Assembly: GCA_022749755.1 (NCBI GenBank)
Contig: CM040440.1
Location: 13,999,269-14,063,268 of the forward strand
Reading direction: 5' to 3'
From: Azadirachta indica
Lineage: Eukaryota; Streptophyta; Magnoliopsida; Sapindales; Meliaceae
Length of the DNA stretch: 64,000 nucleotides
A model generated the notes under the pieces. That model worked only from the letters and a program-made list of their open reading frames with translations, was not told the origin of the DNA and did no database searches. Within the stretch, counting starts at the first letter, position 1, and each line of letters starts with the position of its first letter. Positions 24,011 through 36,700 of the stretch are shown here, piece by piece. The position numbers and the translations under genes are program-made.

Positions 24011-25021
24011 AAATGTTGCGATTTGTACTCTCAAATTATAAAGAAACTTGTCCACACATATGATAGAAAATCTCGTTACTATCAAAATCTTTCGTTAAAT
24101 TCCACATATTTTTATTAACTTTTAACAATCACCCAATTAGATTACTAATAAGCACTTTTATATTAATTATTTAATTGTTTTTATATAATTCTATGTCCCC
24201 CATAAATGTTAAATTAGAATAACTTTTATATTATTTCAATTTTTTTAATATTATCATTCTTTTTCTAGTCAGATAATGTATACAAATTTTTCATAGAGCT
24301 CTTATTTATGTATCAATAATTAAAAAAATTTTTAATTTTGTGATATTTCTAATTCAATTTAAGGAGTACCACGTTTTAAGAATTATTATCAATTGAAACT
24401 AATACGTAAAAATTGAAATAATCTAATATAATATATATTTGTGAGACCCTTAAATTGAGTAGTAAATAACATTATAATATTTTTATTAAAAAATATGAAA
24501 TTGTAAACATATAAAATTAAATTTATATATCAAATTTAAAAGAAATTTCTGGATATAGATGTTCTTATGTCTAATAAAATTATACATATCACACATTTTT
24601 TTTAATTTATCATAATTACTTTTATTACGAGTAATTAAAAACTAATACATCCATAAACTAAATTTTATTGGTGGTTCTGTCGATGTAATGGTTACTTTTT
24701 TGGTCAAAAATATATAATTTTTATTGTTGAAAATTAAATAATTTTTTTAATATTATATATTATACATAGTCTACTGGTGGTATATATTATATATGACACA
24801 GCTATTGAGAGTGAGAGTTTAAGTAAATATTATTATAATATATCCTAAAAATTGGTCCTCACATTAATTAAAGAAAAATTTACTCATAAAAAGAGAAAGA
24901 ATCCCACATTCAACTTCTTGTATTAAGTGTGGGATTCGAATCTTGTCCTCCACGTGCTGTGATCTGGATCGCGAAAATTAAGTAATTTAATCATTGAATA
25001 ATTCAATGATTTGTTGTTGCC

Positions 25022-25069
25022 CCAAGCAAATTTGGCTGCTCATAATTTAATTTTATCAAATTTGCTTGG
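25022..25069. other. Perfect 13-bp stem hairpin
   Basis: CCAAGCAAATTTG (25022-25034) and its exact complement CAAATTTGCTTGG (25057-25069) enclose a 22-nt loop. Two further inverted repeats lie just upstream: AATCCCACA/TGTGGGATT around 24900-24936, and TCATTGAAT/ATTCAATGA around 24990-25009. Function is unknown. It may be a transposon end or a small structured transcript. Confidence 0.6.
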
Positions 25070-26667
25070 TCTTTTATAGAAATGGTTGTATCGGTCGAGA
25101 ATCAAATCAATGCTGCCTATGAAATTTGCCAAACTTGCATTGTCTTGTACACATACACTTGTTTAGGCTATTTATTTATTTATTTATTTTTTAAAGTATT
25201 AGGCACTTTTTTTTTTAAGAATTACAAATTTATTTACTATTTACAATTTACCTGCAATTTTCAAAAACTTTACTAATTACATTACATTGTTATAACACAT
25301 TCAACACTTAAAAATCTGTCCTCCATAAAAGAAAAATCTATCCAATATCAAAAAATCTCTACTCTTTATAAGAGAGACGTCTACTCAATATTTAAGAATT
25401 TGACTTCCATAAAGAGAAGTCTACTTAAAAATTTTTTAAGAAATCAAACTCACATATTATGAAAAATTCTACCAATTGCAACTAGTGGGATTCGAACTTA
25501 TCCCATAAGGATGATTTTGGTTTTACACAGGCCAAAGGCCTAATGGTATTTAGGCACTTTATTAAATAAGCCTTTATTCACTTTGACATATAACCAATAG
25601 TTCTTATTGATACAAAAATTTTATCTCCTTTATCAATAATGATTTAATTATTTTGATGAGAAAGCCCACAAAGAGATGGTGAATATGTAGAGTACATAAG
25701 GAGATGGTAGTAATGGGAAGCGAAATCCACCTATAACCATGATAAAATTAGGAAAAATCAGAGTGTTCATGTTGTTTGTGGTGCAACCCTTCAATACTTA
25801 AGCCAATTAAGGACCAATTTGAAATTTTTATAAATTTTAAAATAATATACTTATATTATGTTGAAAAACTAATTAACTATAAAAAAAAAATCAGTTAAAT
25901 TTTTGATAAATTTTATCTTCAAAAATGGTTTAAATTTCAAAATCAATTTTTGTGCTTTTGGTAAATTTTATTATTAGAATGTTGTTGTAATAATGCAAAT
26001 AACCAAATGTAGAAAGTGATGAATAAAAAAAATTTATTTTAAACAATTGTTTTTGTGTGTGTATGTGTGCGTGTATGCATGTATGTGATAGTTTAAAATT
26101 AATTTACAACCAAAAAAAAATTATAAATTTATAATTATATTTGGAAAAACAAAAGAAGTAGAAAACTAAAAAAAAAAAAGTAGTAGTTAGGTTTTAATAA
26201 TTTTATTTTTTAATTAAAGTTAAATTAATTATTATTTATAAGTTTCTATGGGCCATGTCCGGTCTCGCCTATACCACCTATGGACCGGAACTTAGGCCCA
26301 TCTTAATAACAACACGCGAAAATCTATTTTCATGGGCATGTGCCATCCTTATTTGGCACGTGATAGTGGCACCAAACTCTATATTTATTACAGTAAAAAG
26401 AGAAAAAAAAGAAAAAGCAAAAAAAAAATAAGTATAAAGAAATAAAAATTAAAAAAGTTAAAAATTTAGTTATTATTATCATAGATTCTCCATGTGTATA
26501 AATCTAATTGACATGATTAATAGTATCATAAACTAATTTCAAGATGTGGAGAGTATTTTCACTGGGGCCATAATAAAGCACGGAGGTACTAGTGAAAAAA
26601 ATTACTTTTGACTTCCTTGTTTTGGCACGTGCGTGTGCTCGTCTATACATATAAAGGAAAAGAATAA

Positions 26668-27321
26668 ATAATTTTTGAAAAAATGACATATTCTCCTACA
26701 TTTAACGTAATAAGCAAATATCTCTGATATTTGAAAAAAAATAGATACCCTAACGTTTGAATAAATAGGTAAATATTTCTCAGATATTTTCTTGATATTT
26801 AAGAAAAGACAGATGCTCTCTTAATGTTTGGATAAATAGGCAGATACCTCTGAACTTTTATTTCCGTTAGTTGATCAGTTAATTTATTATTATTTGTGTC
26901 CCTCATCTTTTATATAATAATAATATGATGTATATTTTATTTAATTACAACACTTTACTCTCTATTTTAATATTTTTTACAATATAATTTTTTTAAATAT
27001 AATAATTTAGTTCATTAAAAAAAAAATAAAATAAATATGAACTAATTTGTTATATTTAAAAAAATTATACTATGAAAAATATTAAAATAGGAAGTAAAGT
27101 GTTATAATTAAATAAAATATATATTATATTATTATTATATAAATATGAGGGACACAAATAATAATAAATTAATTGATCAACTAATGAAAATAAAAGTTCA
27201 GGGGGTATTCACCTATTTATCCAAACATTAAAAAAGTATCTGCCTTTTCTCAAACATCAAGAGAATATTTGTCTATTAGGCCAAACATAATGGGCAATAT
27301 GTCATTTTTTTCATAATTTTT
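26668..27321. mobile_element. Mutator-like MITE with 9-bp target duplication
   Basis: The element occupies 26677-27312 (636 bp) and starts GAAAAAATGACATAT. The right end is its complement (ATATGTCATTTTTTTC). The two halves are complementary almost along their full length, forming a giant foldback with arms near 280 bp. It is flanked by perfect 9-bp direct repeats ATAATTTTT (26668-26676 and 27313-27321). Long terminal inverted repeats with 9-bp duplications are typical of Mutator-like elements. There is no transposase, so it is non-autonomous. Confidence 0.8.
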
Positions 27322-27840
27322 TAATTTTATATAATTTTTTATATTATTAATAAATTATTAATTTTAAATATTTTTAATAATTAAAATTAAATTTATACAT
27401 ATAATTAATGTATATATATTAGATACGTAATATTAAATATAATAATTTATAAATAGTATAAAAAATTATATAAAGTTTCATTAATTTAGTGAACCGTCTA
27501 TATATATATATATATATATTTATATTCTTTATCTTTTTCCTCTCTTATATGAAGAGTGTTCAATATATTAGATCTTACAAATGTATCCAAATAATATAGT
27601 GTTGAAGGGTAGGACAAATGTTTGGAGTATAACATAACTATCATATCTAAATTTTTAATAAAATTATGATATATATATTGTAGTATTAAAAAAATTGATC
27701 TAATCGTAATTATAGAATAATAGTTTTAATATTAATCAATTGAAATTAAGTAAGATATATTTTTTAATTAAATAAATTATTAGTTTAAATTAAAAGAATT
27801 AAAAGAAAAAGAAAGAAATTAGAAGAGTTTGGTTTCTTGT

Positions 27841-27864
27841 TGGGCCAAATCCCAATTGGGCCCA
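27841..27864 (+). promoter_or_regulatory. Two TGGGCC site II motifs upstream of PLGG1
   Basis: TGGGCC at 27841 and the palindromic TGGGCCCA at 27857-27864 match site II elements bound by TCP factors in plant promoters. They lie about 230-250 bp before the PLGG1 start codon. Regulation by TCP factors is inferred from motif only. Confidence 0.5.
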
Positions 27865-27898
27865 ACCCGAAATGATTTGTTCAGGTCGAATTTCGGTT

Positions 27899-27916
27899 TT
27901 ACAGTTATAACTGTAA
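27899..27916. promoter_or_regulatory. 18-bp perfect palindrome with two MYB cores
   Basis: TTACAGTTATAACTGTAA equals its own reverse complement. It holds two facing TAACTG (CAGTTA) cores, the classical R2R3-MYB recognition sequence. It lies 175 bp before the PLGG1 start codon, close to the site II motifs. Binding by a MYB dimer is inference. Confidence 0.5.
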
Positions 27917-28038
27917 CTTTCAAAATTCCTGGGAAATTCTCTATCTTGAATATTGAACTCCACGTCCTTTCATGTCCATACAATACAAAATTATCCTAAA
28001 ACCTTACAAACCAACCAGAAAAAAAAAAAAAAAAAAGA

Positions 28039-28209
28039 ATGGCTTCACTTTTGAATTCTCAGCCACTTGTGCACTGTTCTATTTCTTTCCATGGCTACCC
28101 CTTTCGCCTTACCTTCCCTTTCAAATTGCATCATTTTAAAGCGAAGCTTCCACAGGATCCCTACCTGTACAACACTTGTTGCTTTCAATGGTGCCAGACA
28201 CTCACATAA
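28039..28209 (+). other. Overlapping upstream ORF (56 codons) at PLGG1
   Basis: An ATG in good context (A at -3, G at +4) follows a run of about 16 A. It opens a 56-codon frame beginning MASLLNSQPLVHCS, which overlaps the PLGG1 start in a different frame and ends at TAA 28207-28209. Its product looks like a chloroplast transit peptide. It may be a repressive uORF. It may instead be the real PLGG1 N-terminus, separated from the rest by a one-base insertion. Confidence 0.6.
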
Positions 28210-31200
28210 ATTCTCTTCTTTCGAGAAATCTGACTCACCCATTTCAGTTCTTCCACCTACCTCCAAGTTTCTGCAAATGGATTACCAGAAAAGCTCCTTC
28301 CCTAGGTTAATTTCAGTCAATTCTTTGGGGGCAGAGAGTGGTGGTGGTAGCGCTTCAGCAACAATCTCTCAACGGGTGTGTTTGTTTGTTTATTATCATT
28401 AGTTGAGTATGTTCAGTTTTTGATCCAATGTTGTATGATGATTATCTATGTTTGTTTAATGTCTTGCAGGTGTTTGGGATTTTTCACTTGGTTGTGTCGC
28501 TTGGGATAATTCTTGCTACTGATAAGTTGTTGAAAAAGGCCTTTGTGGCTGCTGCTATAAAGTTTCCCAGTGCCTTGTTTGGAATGTTTTGCATATTCTC
28601 CATTTTGACAGTTCTAGATTCTACAATCCCTGTAGCTGCAAAAAATTTGGAAAGCTTCTTCGAACCAGCGCTTTTGTTCATTCAGAGATGGTTGCCCTTG
28701 TTCTATGTTCCATCTTTGGTTGTTTTGCCACTTTCGGTTCGCGATATTCCTGCTGCTTCGGGCCTCAAGATTTGCTACATCATAGGTAAATGGTTTTCAC
28801 GCCAGTTTTCTCGGTGTTTTTTTTATCAAGTTACTAGTAGGTTTTGTCGTTTTTCTGACTGTTTAGGATAACTTTGCTGAGAAGTGGAAGCAACTAATAT
28901 TTATTTGGACCACACAAATGTAGCCGTTTTATAAGCCACTAAAGCAGCTTATGGACCGTGTCTATATGTGTTCAATTCTTATATAAGTTAGTATTTCATT
29001 AATTACATGTCTATTTCAAGAGGCTGCTACCGACAAAAACATTGTGAACCAGGTAAGTAAACTGACAAATGAAAGGAAAAAGACAAAGAATTAATAAATA
29101 TAATTGTTGAATTTTTAAATTTATGTATGTCTATTTGAAGCCGCTGATACCTACCAAACATTGTGAACCAGGTAACTAAACTGACAAATGAAAGGAAAAA
29201 GACATTGAATTAATAAACATAATTGTTGAACTTAAATTTTTGTATTACCCTGGTGGTCCCAGGACCTGACTCAACAACAATTGATGGAGGAAAGGAAACT
29301 TCAAATAACTTTCATGTGTCTTTATGCTTATATGCAGGCATTAGCAATTTAACTTTTTCCAAGTCTACTGCCTGTTAGTTCTGTAATTTTATTTTCTCAT
29401 CTCCAATAGCTTGAAAAGACTATCTTTGTGATTGTCGCTTTTTTTGGCAAAGTTAGGGAAACCGAGACTTTTGGCTGTACTTTGAGTGGATGTGATTCCA
29501 ATAATTCTGTAGGTCATTTGGCATATTAATGAGTACAGTTTAGACTACAACTGAGAGTTTTGAACACACTGGATGCTGAATTCCTGGAACTAAAATATGA
29601 TCTATTGCCAAGTGTGATCTTCTTCAAAGGTGCCGAAGAATTCTGCTGGATTTAAAATTCAGACATGTTTAGGAAGTAGGACCTTGCTAGCGTGTACAAT
29701 GAGTGCTTTGATTTGAATTTATTAATTATAGTTGACAGAAAATCACTGAGTGTTAATCAAAAAAGGATCAGTTCCATAGTCCCTTGAGGTTTGAATATTA
29801 TTTTAAAGTCTGCCCATTTAAGTTCATGGTTGAACAACTTACATATTGTAGACATACGGATGTTGAGCAAGTGATTGAACTCACAAATATGAAACTTTCT
29901 GGATCACTTGCGGATAGTATTATGTTTCTTTTTTTATTTTTTCCACATACCTCTCTATATGTTTTTAGCAAACTAGAGATTATGTAAGTGAACAAACCAA
30001 AATAACAACATTCTGGTTCTTCTATCTTAACAGTTTGTTGGGTTTCTGTATGTGAGGGTTAGTAACGAATAATCTGTGTTCTGATGATTAAACAAAGGGC
30101 AGAAATAAGATAAAAGAAGAGGATATATATTAGTTATGCAGTTGTTTATTTTCTTTTGTTCATCTACTGGATAAACCTTCAAAATCACTGAACTATCTCA
30201 TCTGTGAATTAAACAAATTATATTTAGTTGTTCAGCATCTCAAGATTATGCTGCATTTTTAGCCACCTGATCTCTGAGTATCGTTCATTCTTCAGTCCAA
30301 AAGACAACTGTTTAAGTCATTTTCAGTATATTACAGGATCATAACTTGAAATATCATGTTAGGTTCAGTCTGTTTCTTAGTAAGCTTGAGTAAATTACAA
30401 ATGCAATAGAAAAATCCTTCATTCAGGCAGCAGTGGTCTATACAATATCGGGTTAATATGCAGTGAACTGTAATAAAGCTGGTTGCTGTAAAAGCCATCA
30501 TGAAATTACAACCAAGATAACCTTTCTGCAGAACAAATATCTTTTGCAGAAGAGCTTTTTAAGGAGTTTACATGTACTGTATTCTTGAATTCTAAAGTTG
30601 TTTTGCACTTGTGCTGAGGTATATGAATTTTGAATCAGTTGATGTTAAAGGAGCTTAAAACCTAACCTAATAAGAGAATTATTGAACCAGCTTTCAGTAC
30701 CAAATTTTGATTAAAAAGTTATTATAAACAGGATAATTGTATGCTTCTTCCTGATCAGGAGCAATCATAGAGATAGATATTCTTCTTACTGTTGCTCATT
30801 TTCCATATGCATATCTAACGCGAATCTTTTCTTGTTCTCTTTTATATCTTTATGGTGTAGGACGTAGTTGTTAATGTTTATTCATTCTCTGCAGTTGGAG
30901 GGTGGCTGGCTTCACTCTGTGTGGCAGGTTTTACTGCTATTGCAGTGAGGAAAATTGTAAGAACAGAAATGACAGATGCTGAGCCAATGGCAAAACCCTC
31001 ACCGTTTTCTTCTACAGAAGTGTGGGCATGGACCGGGGTCTTTCTTATTTCATTTGTTGCTGCACTGTTATATCCAACAGCCCTGGGGACTACTGCTCGA
31101 ACAAGCCTCCCATTCCTACTTGCATCTACTGTGTTAGGCTACATGGTTGGTTCTGGGTATAATTTCATTTTCCTCCTATTTTATTTCAGCAATTTACTAT

Positions 31201-33703
31201 CTTTGTAAACAAGAAAAGACATAATAGGTTATTCTTTTATTTTCAGTTGTTAGTTTCAGAGTACCATAGCCTATAGCTTTAGGGTTTTCTAATTCTTGTT
31301 TAAAAGTCTGACCTTTTCATCACCTTCTGGCTTCCAGATTACCATCTGGTGTGAAGAAAGTTTTCCATCCAATTATTTGTTGCGCACTATCTGCAGACTT
31401 GGCAGCATTAGCTTTCGGCTACTTTTCGCGATCTGGGCTGGATCCTGTTCTAGGTAATATTTTGTTATTGAAGTTCCTGATATTTATCACTTAGTAGACC
31501 TCCCTCATGGAGAAATCAAATCGTTATCCTCAGAATTGCACTTCAATATATCAAACATAATGGTATTATTACAAGGTTGCCATGCCCTCTTTTATTTCAT
31601 CTATAACAGAAACTCAATGGGAAATATATCATCTACATGATAAACTTATTGGGAAATATATAGAAGGTTTCATAACGAAACATACCAAAAGTCAAATGCA
31701 TTTCATCGTTTCTTGCTTTGGAGATAAATGCTTCTGGTAATCTTTATTTTGAGTCATTTATGAATGGCACAGAGCAAGAGATATGTAAAAGTTACTAGTA
31801 TTACTATGGTAAATGGTGAAACTTGGATCATCTTATGTGCAATTAGGGTGAGGATCATAGCACTACTGAAGTAAGAAATTAAAGATTTACTAAACAACTG
31901 ATTTCATGAATTCCATAATGACTTTAAATCTGGCACACTCTAGGAAGCTTAGTAAAAATTTAGATTAAGGTTTAATCAACATATGAAGTGAAATCCAATT
32001 TAGGAGTAATTTTATCTATGGAAAAAATCGTGAAATAAATTCATAATGCCATATTATGAGTAATATCGGTAAAATAATTCAGTCTTGTGAATTTATGCCC
32101 ATGATATCTTTGTTACATGTATAACGATCAGTGCTCTTACGATGGAACCTCAAATTAACATGGTTATACATATTTTTCTCCTGAATTTCACACCGATGCA
32201 AATTGTACCAGCATTATTGTTTTGTCTTGGTGTATGTATAACTTCTGTATGTCAATATAGTAATTTTCTTCCAATATACACAGGTGATTACCTGACAAAG
32301 GCATCATCCAATCCGGGAGCCGGTGATGTTCTAATGGGATTTCTGGGATCTGTTATTCTCTCTTTTGCTTTCTCAATGTTTAAACAGATAAAGGTACTTT
32401 CCTATTCTTTACATTTCTGATTTCAGGATATTGCCATTTTGCTGTTGCTATTACTCTTGTGAGATTAAGACAGGGTTGTTTCACCTTAGCACCCGGATGG
32501 AGGTCTGTTTCTTATCATTGGATGACTAATATTTTTTTTTATACATTGAAACCAATCTAGCTGTGAGGGAGAGTGCAAGCCCTGCTTTTCAAATACAGCA
32601 TAAGTTTTTCCCAACTGGATGCCATACTTTCCGCAACTACATTATGTTTGTTGTGTTTCCTGAATCATATTATGTTGTCTAAGTTATCTCAAGTGATGCT
32701 CTAATCTAATGTCTTCATGAAATGATGCGTTTGCTCTATCATTTCAGCTTGTTAAGAGGCATGCAGCCGAAATTTTCACATCTGTCATTATATCAACTCT
32801 ATTCTCACTGTATTCAACCGCACTTGTTGGACGTCTTGTTGGTTTAGAACCAACTTTGACTATTTCTATTCTACCGAGATGTATAACTGTGGCGTTAGCC
32901 CTCAGTATTGTCTCAATGTTTGAAGGTAATATCATCTATACACTCAGCAGTTACGAGTAGACAATTCTCTTGTGTATTACAAGACACTAGTTTGAGAAGA
33001 GCTTCGGTTATAACATCTTTCTGCAGCTCATATATATAATGTTCATTGAAGTGTTAGCGTGCAAAATCATTTTATATAAACTCCATTTTATGCTTTCCAT
33101 ATTCTTTGCAGGTGCCAATTCATCTCTCACCGCAGCTGCTGTTGTAGTAACTGGTCTGATTGGGGCAAATTTTGTGCAAGCAACACTTGATAAACTACGG
33201 TTTCGTGATCCCATTGCTCGAGGAATAGCAACAGCATCAAGGTATCTACTTCTGCATCTGATGAATCAATGAAAATGTAACCATATAGTTTTTCTGCTTG
33301 AGTTGCTACCTCTCATGCCCTGGAGTTGAATAGGTTAATATATAAAATTTTGTTTCCAATGAAGTAAATATCACTTTAATATACAGAAAGAAGCTAATCT
33401 TATGCAAACAAAAGATCACAGATTAGTCATAGACCACATTCAGAGCTTGTATCCATCATGTTCTTTAGATATGATCCTCTTCAGAGCACCTAAACTTGTA
33501 GGAATTGAAAGAATATATGTGTCTAATAGCTTAAATGTAACACATTTTACAGTGCTCATGGGCTTGGAACAGCAGCATTGTCAGCCAAGGAACCTGAGGC
33601 TCTCCCTTTTTGTGCCATTGCATATGCTCTTACTGGAATATTTGGCTCTTTGATTTGCTCTGTTCCTGCAGTCAGGCAAAGTTTGCTAGCAATAGTTGGT
33701 TGA
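28091..33703 (+). CDS. PLGG1: Plastidal glycolate/glycerate translocator 1 (LrgB family)
   Basis: Inner-envelope chloroplast transporter that exports glycolate and imports glycerate in photorespiration. Eight exons: 28091-28375, 28470-28785, 30895-31156, 31338-31453, 32284-32393, 32748-32925, 33112-33241, 33553-33703. All are GT-AG with matching phases and give 515 residues, against 512 as I recall for Arabidopsis. A Ser/Thr-rich transit region comes first (about 1-70). Then come LrgA-like and LrgB-like hydrophobic halves with conserved stretches FIQRWLPLFYVPSLVVLPLS, GLPSGVKKVFHPIICC, GAGDVLMGFLGSVILSFAFS and SAHGLGTAALSAKEPEALPF. The chosen ATG sits in CCATGG; an out-of-frame ATG 52 nt upstream is discussed separately. 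Convergent with PRK, a functional partner in the Rubisco cycle. Intact from 28091 on. Confidence 0.96.
29007..29245 (+). repeat. 120-bp tandem duplication in PLGG1 intron 2
   Basis: Two adjacent copies of a 120-bp unit starting ATGTCTATTT, about 90 percent alike by eye, inside the 2.1-kb intron 28786-30894. Both carry a donor-like CAGGTAA. The first copy (CAGGTAAGTA) is a near-consensus 5' splice site, so a cryptic exon end is possible. Confidence 0.8.
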
Positions 33704-36700
33704 ATATTTCATTTTCCTTTTCAGACATTTGTATATTAATTAATCAATATTAGTTCTTCAATAAGATTAGCAAACTTCAACAATGCATCAAAGTTTTATT
33801 CATTCATTGTTTCATTATTCTATTTTTATGATTATGGTAGAATGTGACTGCTTCTAGTCATAGCATTTCCTTCCTTAGCACATAAAAATATCAATAATGT
33901 TATAAAGTTTGGATACAAAATTTTTGTCCCAACTAATGTGACACCTGTCAAAAAAATGGCACTTATAAAAAAAATTAGGTTTAAGGCCATTGTTAGTCTT
34001 TTTTTTTTATTATTAATGTGCAATTAAATAACATTTACCAACGAGCGTTGTGTTATTTGCTACATTAATTAAAGTACAAATTTTATATTCAAATTGTTTC
34101 TTTGTAATGACACATACTAAATTTAAAACATATAAATTTTTAAAAAAATTTAAGCATTCCCAATTAAAATTCAACAGTAAATATCTTATTTCATTTCTAA
34201 ACAAACATAGCTAACACTAAGTTCTTTGACATTGAAATCTTGAGTTACATTAGAATTATGCAATATATATTCACACATTCTACTATTACATAACTATATA
34301 CATCTGTCTACTTCTACAAAATTTAAAAAGATAACAAAATTCTCTTCTAAAGTAAATTACATATAATGGAGATTTTAAGAATTTTAAGATAAATTTTTTT
34401 TATATAAAACAATTTATGAATTCCAACAATAAGCTTAACAAAATATTTTGGAGAAATTTCAAAACAATATTCACGGAAAATAACCTAGAAGCATTTTTTT
34501 ATTTTAAAGAATTAAAATTAATTCATTTTATGCATATTTTTTAAGCATTATTCTCAATGAACGTTCCTCGAATTTTATCTTTTCGGACTTTCAATGCAAG
34601 ACTAAAATTACGTCTAAAGTCATTGGTACAAATACAAATTATGGCCCATCGCATCTCTATTTATCAAGTATTATTTTATATCAAAAAATTATATTATATT
34701 GATAACATTTAATAAATGAAGAAAAGTAATCTTTATATAATAATTATGCCTTTATGTACACATAATAGGTGTTTGACAAATTTTTCTCTACTACTTATAA
34801 AAATAATATTCATATGTAAAACATTATTAAACTTGATTTAAAAGACAATTAATTCAACCAACAGGTTATAGTTTAAAATTTTCATAAACTTTCACTTAAA
34901 TTTTAAATAAAATAAAATGTTTTACATTTTAATTTTAAAACTAAAATCAAGGTAAATGCATATAAATACCTATGTGAATAACACAATAATTTTTGCATTT
35001 ACATTGAATTCTTTTGGTTTTCTTATAATCACCTCCTAATATTAATTTAGTAATAACAATCATTAACTGATGAAACAAATGTTTATGGAGTATAATTAAA
35101 CATGCAATAACATTCTAACAAAAGAATTTTAAAACTAAATCATGTATGTAAAATTAAATAAATTTTATCATAACATAGAATATTATAACACATATATGTG
35201 TATAATAATCCACTTTCAATTTTCGAAAATCAATTTCGGCTCTTACCCCCCTACTCTCCTTTTCTTTCTTCTCTTCTTCTCTTACTTTTTTTATTTGTCC
35301 CTCTTTTCTCTATTTCTCCTTTTCTTTTCTTTTCTTCTCTTTTTGAGTTTTTGAATGGCTTTTACTTGAGCAAATTCTAAAGTCGAAAGCAATTTTAATA
35401 TATATGCATATGCACTATCAAATTAACTAGGGATAGTAATTCAAGTTAACGTATCGCTTCGTATTGTGTCAAATAAAGATATAATATATTTTAAACCAAT
35501 CCAAATTTTACCTATTTAATAATAGTGTCAAAAATTCGACCGGTTTAATAATAGTGTCATCTGTTTAATATAATTATTAATATATTTTTTATATATTTTA
35601 AAATATTTATAATATTATCTATCCAAATACTAATAAATTTTATTCTAAATAATATTAAATAATTTTTAAAATACAAAAAAATATTATTAATTATTATTAA
35701 AATATGAAAAATATAAAATAAATATATTAAATTATAAATGAGTTAAAAAAATAATTATTCAAATAATTAATTGTGTCATAAATAATTTTACATGTTAAAA
35801 TTTTTAAATTTAAATTTAATTCAATTATTAATTATATCGTAACATTATAATTCATTTGTTAATCGTGTGATTTTAAGTTTATTTAAGCTCGTATTATTTT
35901 TATTCAACACGCTCTCCACTTGTCACATCATATCTTCATTTGTTAATAAAAATTGTTCCTTGTATAACAGTTGCCTCGGCACTCCCAATTAACTAATATG
36001 ATATTTACATATATATATATAATATATATATATACCAATTATTTACATATATTTATTCCATCTAAATTTTATGCCATTAAACAATAACTTATTGCAATGG
36101 TACATGTTATACAGTGGCGGAGCGCCAATTGGGTCTGAGGAGGCCCAGCCCCAGACTACACGATTTGATCAAAAATTATTTATATTTTTAAATTTTTTTA
36201 TATTTATATATAGTTTGACTTCTATAATATTATAAAATTATTAATTTATTTTTTAATTTATTAATTATTTCTACGATGTTAACTTATTATTTTACCGTTT
36301 AAATATTTAGACTCTCTAATTATTCATTTTTAACTTCACCTCTAATATTACATTTCTAATGTTACATATCCCCTATAATAAAAGGTAGAAATCTCATATA
36401 CTGTGAGTATATATTTAATAATAATATTTGTTTAGTACGTGTAGCATTACCCAAATATTTATTAATATATAAAGTTTCTTATAATATCTTTTAGAAAAAA
36501 AATATTAAAAATAATTATTTATAATGGTAGGAGTTAAAATTGACACCTCTTGACGAAAGGAGTCAGCCCCTAACCACTTCAAGTAACTCAAGTGATTAAT
36601 ACTTTAACTAACATTTTAATTAACATGTCACATGTCTAAATAATAAATTACTCGTTCCTACTAATTAAATTTTGATATAAACTTTTAAAATAATTAATTA

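Larger units (their letters stand above)
16941..27840. other. 10.9-kb gene-empty intergenic region
   Basis: Separates the divergently transcribed 4CLL and PLGG1 genes. I see no protein-coding gene. It holds AT-rich DNA, several local duplications, trinucleotide repeats, a perfect 13-bp-stem hairpin and a Mutator-like MITE (separate entries). tRNA-box-B-like strings (GGGATTCGAA at 24931 and 25487) have no complete tRNA fold. Confidence 0.7.

Noticed and set aside
25483..25560. GGGATTCGAACTT with possible tRNA origin
   Set aside because: A box-B-like string alone; no acceptor stem or box A. Similar strings at 24931 and 36815 have the same problem.
36113..36600. GTGGCGGAGCGCC string like a known plant transposon end
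   Set aside because: No complementary right end or target duplication could be found.
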